Shown here in pieces: positions 14,073 to 22,903 of a stretch of DNA of 42,474 nucleotides. The stretch covers positions 1 to 42,474 of the forward strand of contig USLU01000043.1 in NCBI GenBank assembly GCA_900555635.1, in the 5' to 3' direction. Under the pieces are notes generated by a model. The model was not told where the DNA came from. It searched no databases and saw only the letters and a program-made list of their open reading frames with translations. This DNA is from an uncultured Bacteroides sp. (GTDB lineage: Bacteria; Bacteroidota; Bacteroidia; Bacteroidales; Bacteroidaceae). The translations under genes and the position numbers were made by a program. Position 1 is the stretch's first letter; every line of letters starts with the position of its first letter.

Positions 14073-17072
14073 TTATTTAGCTTCTACAACTTCGGGCTCT
14101 GCACCTTTCTTGTTCTTCAGCATCATGTAAGCAATTGGTGATGCAACAAACAATGAAGATAATGTACCGATAACTACACCCAGAATCATGGCGAATGCAA
14201 AGCTGCGGATAGAATCACCACCGAGGATGAAGATACACAGCAATACGATCAATGTACTGAGTGAGGTATTGATAGTACGAGCCAATGTCGTATTCAATGA
14301 GTCATTGAACAGCAAGCGTACATTACGTTTCGGGTAGAGGCCGAAGAACTCACGCACACGGTCGAAGATTACCACCTTGTCATTGATAGAGTAACCGATA
14401 GCCGTCAGGATAGCACCGATGAACGTCTGGTCGATTTCCAAGGAGAATGGCATCCAACCCCAGCAGAGTGAATAAGCACCCATAATCATTAATGTATCAC
14501 TGGTAAGCGCAACTACTGAACCCACACTATATGCAATGTTGCGGAAACGGATCAAGATATAAAGACCGATGGCAATCAAAGCGAAGAGTACAGACCAGAT
14601 AGCGCCTGTCTTGATATCGTCTGCGATACTCGGACCTACTTTCTGTGAACTGATGATACTACCACCTGTGTGATTGTCGCGGTCGATGAAGGTAGCCAAA
14701 GTAATATCCTGTGTAAGCAGAGGCTTCACGGCTTCGTATAGATAAGCTTCAATTTCCGAGTCAACAGTCGGTCCGTCTTCTTGTATACGGTAGTTGGTAC
14801 TGATACGTACAGTCTTCTTGTCTGTACCGATGGCGATAACGCTAACGTTGGCATCACCGAATTTATCAGAAATCAGCGTACGTACTTGTTCCGGTTCGAT
14901 AGGTTTCTCAAATTGTACCTTGAAGTTACGTCCACCGGTAAAGTCGATACTCTGACTGAATCCTCTGACAAACATAGAACCAATACAGATAACCAAGATT
15001 ATGCCGGTAATTGTGAACCACTTCTTGTTACCACCCATGAAATCGAAATGTGTATTCGTAAACATGTTCTTGGATAGCGGAGAAGAGAACGTTAAGTTCA
15101 AGAATTTATCCTTAGACATGAAATACTCATAGAACAAACGTGTCATGAACACAGCTGTAAAGAATGAGCAGAGAATACCGATAATCAACGTAGTGGCGAA
15201 TCCGCGGATAGGACCTGTACCGAAGTAGAACAAGATGATACCCGTAATGATAGATGTCAAGTTAGAGTCGAAGATAGCAGAGAAAGCGTTGGAATAACCG
15301 TCGGATAATGCTTTCTTCACACCCTTGCCGGCACGAAGTTCTTCTTTGGTACGTTCGTAAATCAATACGTTGGCATCCACCGCAATACCCAGCGCCAATA
15401 CGATACCGGCAATACCGGACATGGTCAATGCTGCCTGGAAGGACGAAAGAATACCCATGGTAAAGAAGAAGTTCATGAGTAAAGCACCGTTAGCAACCAT
15501 ACCCGGAATGAATCCGTACAGGAAGCACATGAATGCCATTACCATAATAAGAGCTACAACGAATGAGAACATACCTGCATTAATAGAGGCTTGTCCCAAA
15601 GACGGACCTACGATATCTTCCTGTACGATGTGGGCGGGAGCCGGCATCTTACCTGATTTCAATACGTTAGCTAAGTCCTTTGCTTGCTCAGGAGTAAAGT
15701 GACCGGTAATTTGTGAGTTACCGCCGGTGATTTCCTGGTTTACATTCGGTGCTGAATATACATAACCATCCAAAACGATAGCGATGCTGCGTCCTATGTT
15801 CTGCTTAGTCAACTGAGCCCAACGGCGTGCACCGTCACTGTTCATAGACATACTTACAGCAGGTTTGCCGAAATGGTCGAATTCATCTTTGGCATTTACT
15901 ACTACGTCACCTTCCAGCGGAGCTTTACCGTTACGTTCGGTAGACTTGATAGCATAAAGTTCGAAAGTCTGAGCTTTCGGGTCACCTTCAAAGGCAGATA
16001 CACCCCACTTCAAGCGCAGGTCCTTAGGCATTTCGGCCTGTACTTCCGGCATGGAGAGGTATTTGTTGATCTCTGCTGTATCTTTATAGTTGGCATAAGC
16101 AGCTACCGGACCTTGTCCGCTAGGATTAACTTGTAGCATTGCCAACAAAGGATGTTCCTTCTTGAATTGTGCAAGGTCAGCTGCTTGTGCTTTGGTTTCA
16201 CCTTTCAAGGCAGCAGCAAGGCTGTCAGCTGTGCTGGTTGCTTTGGCTTCGATAGGAGCGGAAACGGCAGTGCTGTCTGTACTGTTAGCTTGTGTTTCAT
16301 TAGAAAGAATGGCACGAAGCTTGGCGTCAGCCGATTGCAAATACGGAACAACATCCTTAGCTGTGTATGTTTCCCAGAATTCCAAGTTAGCAGAACCTTG
16401 TAATAATTTTCTTACACGTTCAGGCTCTTTAATACCCGGAAGTTCTACCATGATACGTCCCATCTTGTCTTCAAGACTCTGGATGTTAGGCTGAACTACA
16501 CCGAAACGGTCGATACGAGTACGGAGTACATTGTATGAGTTGGCAACGGCAGCTTTCACTTCTTCGCGCAGTACTTTTTCAACTTCTGCGTCAGACGTTT
16601 TTTGGTTTACTTTGTCTTTTAATTGTTGGGTTGCAAACAATTCGGCAAGACTGGCACCCGGAGCGAGTTTATGATACTCTTTCACGAATAGGGTGATGAC
16701 GTCTTCCTGGCTCATAGTAGCCTGTTTAGCGGCATTTGCCAATGCTTGATTGAATGCTTCGTCCGATTTGTTGTCCGCCAATGCTTTGATAACATCGGGT
16801 ACTGAAACTTCAAGGATAACGTTCATACCACCCTTTAAGTCCAAACCTAAACTGATTTCCATCTCACGACATTGTTTCAGCGTCCAATTGCCGAACCACA
16901 CCTTCTCGTTTGATAGAGAATCAAGGTAGTCCTGCTCCACTTTCACATCGCCTTTTGCGAACTCTTTTGCCTTACTTGTATAGTGGCGAGTCACAAAAGA
17001 GAAGGAGAGATAGAACACACACACCAGTGTGAGCAATATCGCAAAAACCCTTACAAATCCTTTGTTTTGCAT
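14073..17072 (-). CDS. secDF: protein translocase subunit SecDF (fused SecD and SecF)
   Basis: A 999-residue inner-membrane protein that uses the proton gradient to pull exported proteins through SecYEG. The SecD half (about 1-640) has TM1 at about 8-27, the LGLDLKGGMNVILEV motif, a large periplasmic domain with RIDRFGVVQPNI and MVELPGI, and TM2-6 with GIAVDANVLIYERTKEELR. The SecF half (about 680-985) has SIDFTGGRNFKVQF, SYNDKVVIFDRVRE-like SINDKVVIFDRVRE and NTSLSTLIVLL. Between GIKEPERVRKLL and the later P1 region is a long Ala/Lys/Thr-rich insertion, as in other Bacteroides SecDFs. It has its own promoter, so it need not depend on the M3 peptidase gene upstream. Confidence 0.95.
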   Translation of the reverse strand: MQNKGFVRVFAILLTLVCVFYLSFSFVTRHYTSKAKEFAKGDVKVEQDYLDSLSNEKVWFGNWTLKQCREMEISLGLDLKGGMNVILEVSVPDVIKALADNKSDEAFNQALANAAKQATMSQEDVITLFVKEYHKLAPGASLAELFATQQLKDKVNQKTSDAEVEKVLREEVKAAVANSYNVLRTRIDRFGVVQPNIQSLEDKMGRIMVELPGIKEPERVRKLLQGSANLEFWETYTAKDVVPYLQSADAKLRAILSNETQANSTDSTAVSAPIEAKATSTADSLAAALKGETKAQAADLAQFKKEHPLLAMLQVNPSGQGPVAAYANYKDTAEINKYLSMPEVQAEMPKDLRLKWGVSAFEGDPKAQTFELYAIKSTERNGKAPLEGDVVVNAKDEFDHFGKPAVSMSMNSDGARRWAQLTKQNIGRSIAIVLDGYVYSAPNVNQEITGGNSQITGHFTPEQAKDLANVLKSGKMPAPAHIVQEDIVGPSLGQASINAGMFSFVVALIMVMAFMCFLYGFIPGMVANGALLMNFFFTMGILSSFQAALTMSGIAGIVLALGIAVDANVLIYERTKEELRAGKGVKKALSDGYSNAFSAIFDSNLTSIITGIILFYFGTGPIRGFATTLIIGILCSFFTAVFMTRLFYEYFMSKDKFLNLTFSSPLSKNMFTNTHFDFMGGNKKWFTITGIILVICIGSMFVRGFSQSIDFTGGRNFKVQFEKPIEPEQVRTLISDKFGDANVSVIAIGTDKKTVRISTNYRIQEDGPTVDSEIEAYLYEAVKPLLTQDITLATFIDRDNHTGGSIISSQKVGPSIADDIKTGAIWSVLFALIAIGLYILIRFRNIAYSVGSVVALTSDTLMIMGAYSLCWGWMPFSLEIDQTFIGAILTAIGYSINDKVVIFDRVREFFGLYPKRNVRLLFNDSLNTTLARTINTSLSTLIVLLCIFILGGDSIRSFAFAMILGVVIGTLSSLFVASPIAYMMLKNKKGAEPEVVEAK

Positions 17073-17129
17073 GTTACTTTAGTTTATTATGATTACTTTT
17101 ATAATTAATTTCTGTCGTATATAAGGCTG

Positions 17130-17137
17130 CAAATATA
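17130..17137 (-). promoter_or_regulatory. predicted -7 element for secDF
   Basis: On the minus strand TATATTTG matches TAnnTTTG, about 58 nt before the secDF ATG. The -33 position would fall at the end of the upstream peptidase gene and is not conserved. Confidence 0.5.
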
Positions 17138-17155
17138 GCTTTTTTTTCACAATTC

Positions 17156-19240
17156 TTACTTCATACCGCGATTTTTTAACATCGGGTCTAATTGGGGCTC
17201 AGCGCCTCTGAAATTCTTGTAGAGCGTCATCGGATCTTCACTGTCTCCTTTCTCTAAAACATTGCGACGGAAGAGGTCGGCGGTTTGAGGGTCGAAGATA
17301 CCATGTTCTTTGAAAGCTTCGAATGCATCATTGTCCAATACGTTTGCCCAGAGGTAGCTGTAATAACCGGCAGCGTATCCTCCGATAATGTGGTTGAAGT
17401 AAGTAGTGCGATAGCGTGGGGCTATTTCTGCGATTAATCCGAGTTTATCCATCGCTTCTTTTTCGTAGGCTACCAAGTCGATGTTTTTAGTATCTGTCAG
17501 GTTATGCAGGTTCATATCGAGGATAGCGGCGGCAAGCAGTTCAGTAGTCATGAATCCTTGGTTGAAAGTCTTTTGGTTCAGGATTTTCTGGATCAGGCTA
17601 TCGGGGATTACTTCACCGGTTTTGTAGTGCTTGGCATACATTTTCAGTACTTCGGGTTCGCTAGCCCAGTGTTCGTTGATTTGAGAGGGTAACTCTACAA
17701 AATCACGTACCACGTTAGTGCCTGCTGTACCTTTGTACTGGCATTTGGTGAGTAAACCGTGCAAACCATGACCGAATTCGTGGAACAAAGTTTCTACTTC
17801 GTCTATGGTCAACAAGGAAGGAGTATCACCTACGGGTTTGGTAAAGCTGCATACGTTGCATACCAGCGGGCGAACATCTCCGTTTTGTTCACGGTAGTTG
17901 CTCATCCAGGCGCCACCGCTCTTTCCAGGACGGGGGAAGTAGTCTACGTAGAAAATACCCAGCTGAGATCCGTCGGCGTCTTTTACTTCAAACACTTCTA
18001 CATCGGGGTGATAAACGGGGATGCTGTCCAGTTTGGTCAGGGTGATACCATACAATTTGTTGGCAACTGTAAAGGCGCCTTCGCGTACATTCTCCAGTTT
18101 GAAGTAAGGTTTGATATCTTCTTCTTCGAGGTTGTATTTCTCTTTACGCAGTTTCTCGGTGTAATACCACCAGTCCCATGCTTCCAGCTTCTCGCCTTTG
18201 CCTTCTTTATCCATCAACTTTTGCAGTTCGGCAGCTTCGGCTTTGGCTTTGGGTAAAGCATATCCCCACAGGTTATTCAGGAAGTCCATTACTGTGGTGG
18301 AATTCTTAGCCATGGTATTGTCGAGAACGAAGTTGGAGTAACAGTCAAAGCCCATCAATTGTGCCTTTTCGAGGCGTAGGTTAATGATGTCAGTGATAAT
18401 CTTCTTGTTATCGTTCTTGTCATTATTGTTACCACGGTTGATATATGCTTTGTATATTTTCTCACGTAACGGACGGTTGGCGGAGTATTGTAAAAAAGGC
18501 AGGCGGCTGGCATTGTGCAGAGTAAACAGCCATTTTCCTTCCTGACCGTCGGCTTTTGCTTCTTGAGCAGCACTCTGGCAGAACCATTCGGGCAAACCGG
18601 CTAGGTCTTCTTTCTTATCTACATACAGTTTGAAAGCATTGTTTTCGTTCAGGATGTTGTTGCTGAAAGTGATACCAAGGGTAGAAAGTTGTTTGTTGAT
18701 TTCACGCAGGCGTGCTTGTTTGTCTGCCTCAAGATTGGCACCTGAACGAACGAAGTCTTTATAGATTTTGTCCAGTAATCTCTGCTGTTCGGTAGTTAAT
18801 CCCAGGGCATCTTTTTGCTGATAAACGGCACTTATCTTCTTGAACAGACCTTGGTTGAGAGAGATATTATCCTCGTGCTCGGATAAGGTGGGAGCCAACT
18901 TTATGGAGAGGGCGGTCAGTTCGTCTGTGGTTTCGGCTTCCGTCATATTGTCGAATACGCCTCTTACTCTATCTAGCATGGGCGAACTGTTGTCGAACGC
19001 AAACATTACATTTTCGAAAGTCGGGGCTTCGGTATTATTGACTATCGCCTGGATATTGGCGTTTTGCTCTTCCATACCTTTCAGATATGCGGGCTCATAG
19101 TGTTCCAGTTTGATTTTATCGAAAGGAGGAACGCCATTCGGAGTTTGGAACTCGGTAAAGAACGGATTGCTTTCCGTTTTAGTAGCACAAGAGTACATCA
19201 TACAGCATGCGGCTAAGATTAGAATACTTTTCTTAAACAT
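17156..19240 (-). CDS. M3-family metallopeptidase, lipoprotein (peptidyl-dipeptidase Dcp-like)
   Basis: 694 residues. The signal peptide ends in a lipobox (MYSC, Cys at about 18), so it is probably lipid-anchored and periplasmic or exposed. The zinc site HEFGHGLHGLL lies near residue 485, with the downstream glutamate in the helix after it. YRTTYFNHIIGGYAAGYYSYLWA is the conserved C-terminal block of M3 peptidases. Family members of this size remove dipeptides from peptide C-termini or trim oligopeptides. The gene lies 32 bp behind the EEP hydrolase gene and is probably the last gene of the rhomboid-led operon. Confidence 0.88.
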   Translation of the reverse strand: MFKKSILILAACCMMYSCATKTESNPFFTEFQTPNGVPPFDKIKLEHYEPAYLKGMEEQNANIQAIVNNTEAPTFENVMFAFDNSSPMLDRVRGVFDNMTEAETTDELTALSIKLAPTLSEHEDNISLNQGLFKKISAVYQQKDALGLTTEQQRLLDKIYKDFVRSGANLEADKQARLREINKQLSTLGITFSNNILNENNAFKLYVDKKEDLAGLPEWFCQSAAQEAKADGQEGKWLFTLHNASRLPFLQYSANRPLREKIYKAYINRGNNNDKNDNKKIITDIINLRLEKAQLMGFDCYSNFVLDNTMAKNSTTVMDFLNNLWGYALPKAKAEAAELQKLMDKEGKGEKLEAWDWWYYTEKLRKEKYNLEEEDIKPYFKLENVREGAFTVANKLYGITLTKLDSIPVYHPDVEVFEVKDADGSQLGIFYVDYFPRPGKSGGAWMSNYREQNGDVRPLVCNVCSFTKPVGDTPSLLTIDEVETLFHEFGHGLHGLLTKCQYKGTAGTNVVRDFVELPSQINEHWASEPEVLKMYAKHYKTGEVIPDSLIQKILNQKTFNQGFMTTELLAAAILDMNLHNLTDTKNIDLVAYEKEAMDKLGLIAEIAPRYRTTYFNHIIGGYAAGYYSYLWANVLDNDAFEAFKEHGIFDPQTADLFRRNVLEKGDSEDPMTLYKNFRGAEPQLDPMLKNRGMK

Positions 19241-19272
19241 CGTTTTTCAGTATTAAATATTTAGTATTATTC

Positions 19273-20409
19273 TCAATTTTCCACTTTAGCAATGTAGCAC
19301 CATATAGGGTAATGATCGGATTCATTTATGGTACGATCTACGGTGCAATTATATGATTGCAGGTTTTTACTTATCAATATATTGTCTATCCGGAAATAGA
19401 ATTTATTCTGGTTGTAAGAGATTCCCAGACCCCGTCCTGATTGGGTGAAGGCGTCATTCAAGTCTTGTGCAATGGTTTGATGTGCATAAGAGATGGGAGT
19501 ATCGTTGAAATCGCCGCAAACAATGATATGCGGATGGCGGGAAGACGCAATATTATTGGCGATACTGTCAGCTTGTGGTGCACGGATGGCAGAAGCTTCC
19601 GCCAGTTTCCGGATCAGTAGGCGTAAACCACTTTTCACCTTTTCTTTTTCGGGATCTTTCAGCATCGCTTCGTATACAACTTTATCGGCTTTTGTCAGTT
19701 TGTTAGACTCCAGATGATTGTTGATAAGGGTAATGGTGTCTTCATCTATTTTTATCTCATATATCACGGAACCATTGTATTCACTCGGATAATCTAACAC
19801 GTGAGTCGAGAGAATAGGATATTTGGAATAACAAGCTATCTTATTAGTGCGTCCCTTGCCTTTACCACTACCTACTGTGTTGATGCGGTGATAAGGATAT
19901 GCTTTCAGCTCCTTTTCCACGTCTTTTTGTGTGAGGTGGCGACCCGATTCGACTGTGGCATATTCCTGCAAACAAAGAATGTCGGCGTCGCTTTCTTTCA
20001 GGTATGTAAGGATCGGATTTTTCCCATCTTTCTTGGTAGCGCCGTCAAATCCCATGATGTTATACGATAGCAACTTGATACTTTCTTCAGGCAAGCTGTC
20101 TGAACGGAAGTTTATGGGCAAGTAGGTCCGTATTTGTGAGTAGCACAGCAGGAAACCTAATAGGGGGAGTAAGGCGGATTTATATCGTTGAATCACCAAC
20201 CAAAACAAGAGAAAACACCCGTTTATCACTAGAAAAATAGGAAATGTCAACCCCAGGCACGAAAGAACCGGATGCGTCACCGGTTGGATGTGCGGACTAT
20301 ATGCGGTAAATAGTAGCAACCCTGTAAACAGAGCATTGACCGCTAGAATGAGGAGAGCGACAAAATCGCCGAAATGCTTCACCTTTATTAATTTAACGTT
20401 TGCTCGCAT
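19273..20409 (-). CDS. membrane-anchored endonuclease/exonuclease/phosphatase (EEP) family protein
   Basis: About 378 residues. Three hydrophobic helices occupy the first ~100 residues, then an EEP (DNase I-like) hydrolase domain: KLLSYNIMGFDG, DADILCLQEYA with the metal-binding Glu, INNHLES, CGDFNDTP and ESDHYPIW, covering the usual Asn, Glu, Asp-Asn and Asp-His catalytic positions. The substrate could be nucleic acid, a phosphodiester or a phospholipid head group. ATG 20409 overlaps the upstream rhomboid gene by 17 bp; ATG 20430 would overlap by 38 bp. The overlap implies translational coupling with the rhomboid genes. Confidence 0.82.
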   Translation of the reverse strand: MRANVKLIKVKHFGDFVALLILAVNALFTGLLLFTAYSPHIQPVTHPVLSCLGLTFPIFLVINGCFLLFWLVIQRYKSALLPLLGFLLCYSQIRTYLPINFRSDSLPEESIKLLSYNIMGFDGATKKDGKNPILTYLKESDADILCLQEYATVESGRHLTQKDVEKELKAYPYHRINTVGSGKGKGRTNKIACYSKYPILSTHVLDYPSEYNGSVIYEIKIDEDTITLINNHLESNKLTKADKVVYEAMLKDPEKEKVKSGLRLLIRKLAEASAIRAPQADSIANNIASSRHPHIIVCGDFNDTPISYAHQTIAQDLNDAFTQSGRGLGISYNQNKFYFRIDNILISKNLQSYNCTVDRTINESDHYPIWCYIAKVEN

Positions 20410-21280
20410 CAAACAAGCTTTTCTTTTCATCAGTTGTCAGGCTTTCATACCCGGACTTCTTCAATTTGTCAAGAATACGGTCTATTTCTTCGTTTTGATT
20501 CTTTTTCCGGGTATTATAATCGTAGTCTTTCTGCCTGTTGGTACCATAATGTACCTTCATCTTCGGCTTGCGAGGCTTGAAACTGAACAAGGAGACAACT
20601 GCATCCAGTATTTTGTTAATCCAAGAGGTGATGTCGGTACCTTTACTAAGTCCGGCAGCAAACCAAAGTCCGGCGAGTGCGCCACCAAGGTGAGCTATAT
20701 GCCCACCGGCATTACTGGAAGTGATAAACAACAGGTCTGTTCCTATTACTATCAATGCCAGGTATTTCAATCGTACGGTTCCGAAGAGAAACAAGCGTAT
20801 CGGATAGTTAGGCTCACGATAAGCGGTAGCAGCAACAATGGCTAGTACCGAGGCCGAAGCGCCCAACATGAATGAATAGTCTATCATCGGGCTGAAATAG
20901 GGGAAGATGTTATAAGCTGCCATATAGAGCAAACCACCACAAATACCTCCTAGAATGTATAGGCCCCGCAGATGTTTTGCTGAGAAGAAACTCAGAAATA
21001 GTGCGCCGAACCAATACAGCCAAAGCATGTTAAAGAGGATATGCATCAAGCCTGCATGCATAAACATGTAGGTCAGCAGCGACCAGGGCTGAATGATAAA
21101 CCGTGTGAGTGATGCGGGCAGTTCCAGCCACTCGAAGGCGCCTTCCAGACTACGGTTAAAAAGTTGCAGCATGACTTCCAGCAGCGTGGTGAGCACAAAT
21201 ACTCCCGCGTTGATGTAAATCAGTTGAATGTATATGTTCCCTCTGCGGAACGTTTCTTTCAAATCAGTTATAATAGCCAT
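20393..21280 (-). CDS. rhomboid-family intramembrane serine protease (second copy)
   Basis: 295 residues with six hydrophobic segments and a lysine-rich cytoplasmic tail of about 80 residues. LLTYMFMHAGLMHILFNMLWLYWFG is the L1/TM2 signature. The active-site serine lies in LGASASVLAIV (GASA instead of the common GASG) and the partner histidine in HIAHLGGALAGLWFA. The tail (KPRKPKMKVHYGTNRQKDYD...) is not part of the catalytic fold. It overlaps the first rhomboid gene by 17 bp and the EEP gene by 17 bp. The substrate is unknown. Confidence 0.88.
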   Translation of the reverse strand: MAIITDLKETFRRGNIYIQLIYINAGVFVLTTLLEVMLQLFNRSLEGAFEWLELPASLTRFIIQPWSLLTYMFMHAGLMHILFNMLWLYWFGALFLSFFSAKHLRGLYILGGICGGLLYMAAYNIFPYFSPMIDYSFMLGASASVLAIVAATAYREPNYPIRLFLFGTVRLKYLALIVIGTDLLFITSSNAGGHIAHLGGALAGLWFAAGLSKGTDITSWINKILDAVVSLFSFKPRKPKMKVHYGTNRQKDYDYNTRKKNQNEEIDRILDKLKKSGYESLTTDEKKSLFDASKR

Positions 21281-21944
21281 TTCCTTTGTTCTTTTTTCTC
21301 CAATACATTATCAGGAAGAAACCGAATATCATACCACCCAGATGTGCGAAGTGCGCTACATTATCGCCGGCACTATTGGCAAATCCCGAATACAGTTCGA
21401 TTGCGGCATATCCGATTACGAAATATTTAGCTTTGATAGGTACGGGTAGCGGGAAGATGAACATCTGTTGGTTGGGAAATAACATCCCGAATGCCAGCAA
21501 GATGGCGTATACTGCACCCGACGCACCTACGGTAGTCATCATGTTGAGGTATTCCTTCATCGGTATAACGGAATATCCTGTGTTGACACTATCGTATGCC
21601 GAAAGCACTGTTTCGTAATGGATGTATTGCACGAGCTCCTGTATAAGGCCGGCACCTATACCGCATACCAAGTAATAAAACAAGAAACGTTTCGGTCCCC
21701 ACACTTGTTCGAGAATACGTCCGAACATCCATACCGCAAACATATTAAAAAATATGTGGGTAAATCCGGCATGCATGAACATGTATGTGATAAGTTGGGC
21801 TACATTAAACTGATCGGAAAGGAAGAAATGTAATCCTAAATAATCAGCAAGATCTATTCCGTAGCGTTGAGCGACGATAGTACCGAGAAACATCAGTACA
21901 TTGATGATTAGTAGATTTTTTGTAACGGTTGGTATAGTATTCAT
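21264..21944 (-). CDS. rhomboid-family intramembrane serine protease (first copy)
   Basis: 226 residues, a compact six-TM rhomboid. QLITYMFMHAGFTHIFFNMFAVWMFG is the L1/TM2 block; VGASGAVYAILLAFG carries the catalytic Ser (GASG); VAHFAHLGGMIFGFF carries the catalytic His. It differs from the second copy by lacking the cytoplasmic tail and having canonical GASG. It is the first gene of the leftward run to the M3 peptidase, with a TATTTTTG box about 50 nt upstream. Confidence 0.9.
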   Translation of the reverse strand: MNTIPTVTKNLLIINVLMFLGTIVAQRYGIDLADYLGLHFFLSDQFNVAQLITYMFMHAGFTHIFFNMFAVWMFGRILEQVWGPKRFLFYYLVCGIGAGLIQELVQYIHYETVLSAYDSVNTGYSVIPMKEYLNMMTTVGASGAVYAILLAFGMLFPNQQMFIFPLPVPIKAKYFVIGYAAIELYSGFANSAGDNVAHFAHLGGMIFGFFLIMYWRKKNKGNGYYN

Positions 21945-21993
21945 AATCTGTTATTTCGTTCAATTCAGTAGCATTATTTTTAGCTTTGCTTGG

Positions 21994-22001
21994 CAAAAAT
22001 A
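21994..22001 (-). promoter_or_regulatory. predicted -7 element for the rhomboid operon
   Basis: The minus-strand sequence TATTTTTG matches TAnnTTTG about 50 nt before the first rhomboid start. No clear -33 box. Confidence 0.45.
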
Positions 22002-22084
22002 CGAATAAATTCTGTTCTATAACAGAAAAAGCCTGTTCTATTGTTTCTTTTTCGTTATTTTCCAATCTTTTTTTTATCTTTTTA

Positions 22085-22115
22085 TTTGATATTCAGAAAT
22101 ATTGCTCTATTTTTG
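22085..22115 (+). promoter_or_regulatory. predicted promoter for the HU gene
   Basis: TTTG (22085-22088), a 19-bp spacer and TATTTTTG (22108-22115) give a full match to the Bacteroides -33/-7 promoter. It is the best promoter in the window, fitting an abundant nucleoid protein. Confidence 0.75.
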
Positions 22116-22180
22116 TGAGGGTTTGTGATGGAATATGAAGATATCTTTTGTGTAACATATTAATTAATCAATTGAGCATT

Positions 22181-22447
22181 ATGAATAAAGCAGAACTCAT
22201 TAGCGCTATGGCTGCTGAATCGGGCTTGTCAAAGGCAGATTCTCAGAAAGCATTGAATGCATTTATTGCATCTGTAAGTAAGGCTATGAAAGCCGGTGAT
22301 AAGGTAGCATTAGTTGGCTTTGGAACTTTTTCTGTAGCTGAAAGAGCATCTCGTATGGGTATAAATCCTTCTACTAAGAAGCCCATCCAGATTGAGGCAA
22401 AGAAGGTGGTTAAGTTCAAGGCAGGAGCAGAATTGAAAGCTGAATAG
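22181..22447 (+). CDS. HU-family DNA-binding protein
   Basis: 88 residues, standard HU length: MNKAELISAMAAESGLSKAD at the N-terminus, VALVGFGTFSVAERASRMGI as the core beta arm, and NPSTKKPIQIEAKKVVKFKA leading to the DNA-binding arm and final helix. It bends and packs DNA without strong sequence preference. I chose ATG 22181 because the family begins with MNKAELI; an in-frame ATG at 22148 would add an unrelated 11-residue tail. It has its own promoter and terminator. Confidence 0.95.
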   Translation: MNKAELISAMAAESGLSKADSQKALNAFIASVSKAMKAGDKVALVGFGTFSVAERASRMGINPSTKKPIQIEAKKVVKFKAGAELKAE

Positions 22448-22480
22448 GCGCGTAAAGGATACTCAAGTTTATGAAACAGA

Positions 22481-22511
22481 GAAGGAGGCACATTAAGCGT
22501 CTCCTTTTTTA
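22481..22511 (+). terminator. intrinsic terminator of the HU gene
   Basis: Stem AAGGAGGC with GCGTCTCCTT around a short loop, then six T residues (about 22505-22510). Confidence 0.8.
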
Positions 22512-22567
22512 TTTAACCTTCAATCGGCTCTCCTCCAGATTTCGTAGCTTCATAGATCAAATCACGC

Positions 22568-22731
22568 ATGTTTCTTGTGTAAACGATGTATATCCCTTAC
22601 ACAAACTACAGATGTTTCTTGTGCAAATAATTAATGTATATGATATGCGCACGTCTGTGGTACTGCTTTCCCACGTATGTGAATCTGCTTCTTCATAATG
22701 GTGAATCTGCATCTTCATAGATGTGCGCATG
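22568..22731. repeat. island of short direct and inverted repeats before argS
   Basis: ATGTTTCTTGTGTAAA (22568-22583) recurs as ATGTTTCTTGTGCAAA (22612-22627), with an inverted TTACACAA between. GTGAATCTGCTTCTTCATA (22679-22697) recurs with one change at 22701-22719. ATGCGCAC and ATGTGCGCAT words flank the second pair. No ORF or promoter box is obvious in the 330 bp between the HU terminator and the argS -7 element apart from these words. Confidence 0.6.
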
Positions 22732-22872
22732 TGTAAATAGTTGATGTAAAGGCTATAAACAATAGATGTTTAAACAAAGCAAAGCTAATGTTTTACGTAT
22801 AAAGTACAGAGATACTACTCATAAGAAAGCATCAAGTTGTTTTTTAAACGTTACTAAGTTGGAATTTTGTAT

Positions 22873-22880
22873 TATCTTTG
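22873..22880 (+). promoter_or_regulatory. predicted -7 element for argS
   Basis: TATCTTTG matches TAnnTTTG 23 nt before the argS ATG. Since the transcript would start just after it, the in-frame upstream ATG at 22766 is ruled out as the main start. Confidence 0.65.
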
Positions 22881-22903
22881 CAGCCGGAAAATACATTAAA
22901 ATC

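Noticed and set aside
22148..22180. 11-residue extension of HU
   Set aside because: HU proteins start MNKAELI at 22181; the extension has no family match.
22766..22903. 46-residue extension of ArgS
   Set aside because: Lies upstream of the predicted transcription start and is not part of the ArgS family N-terminus.
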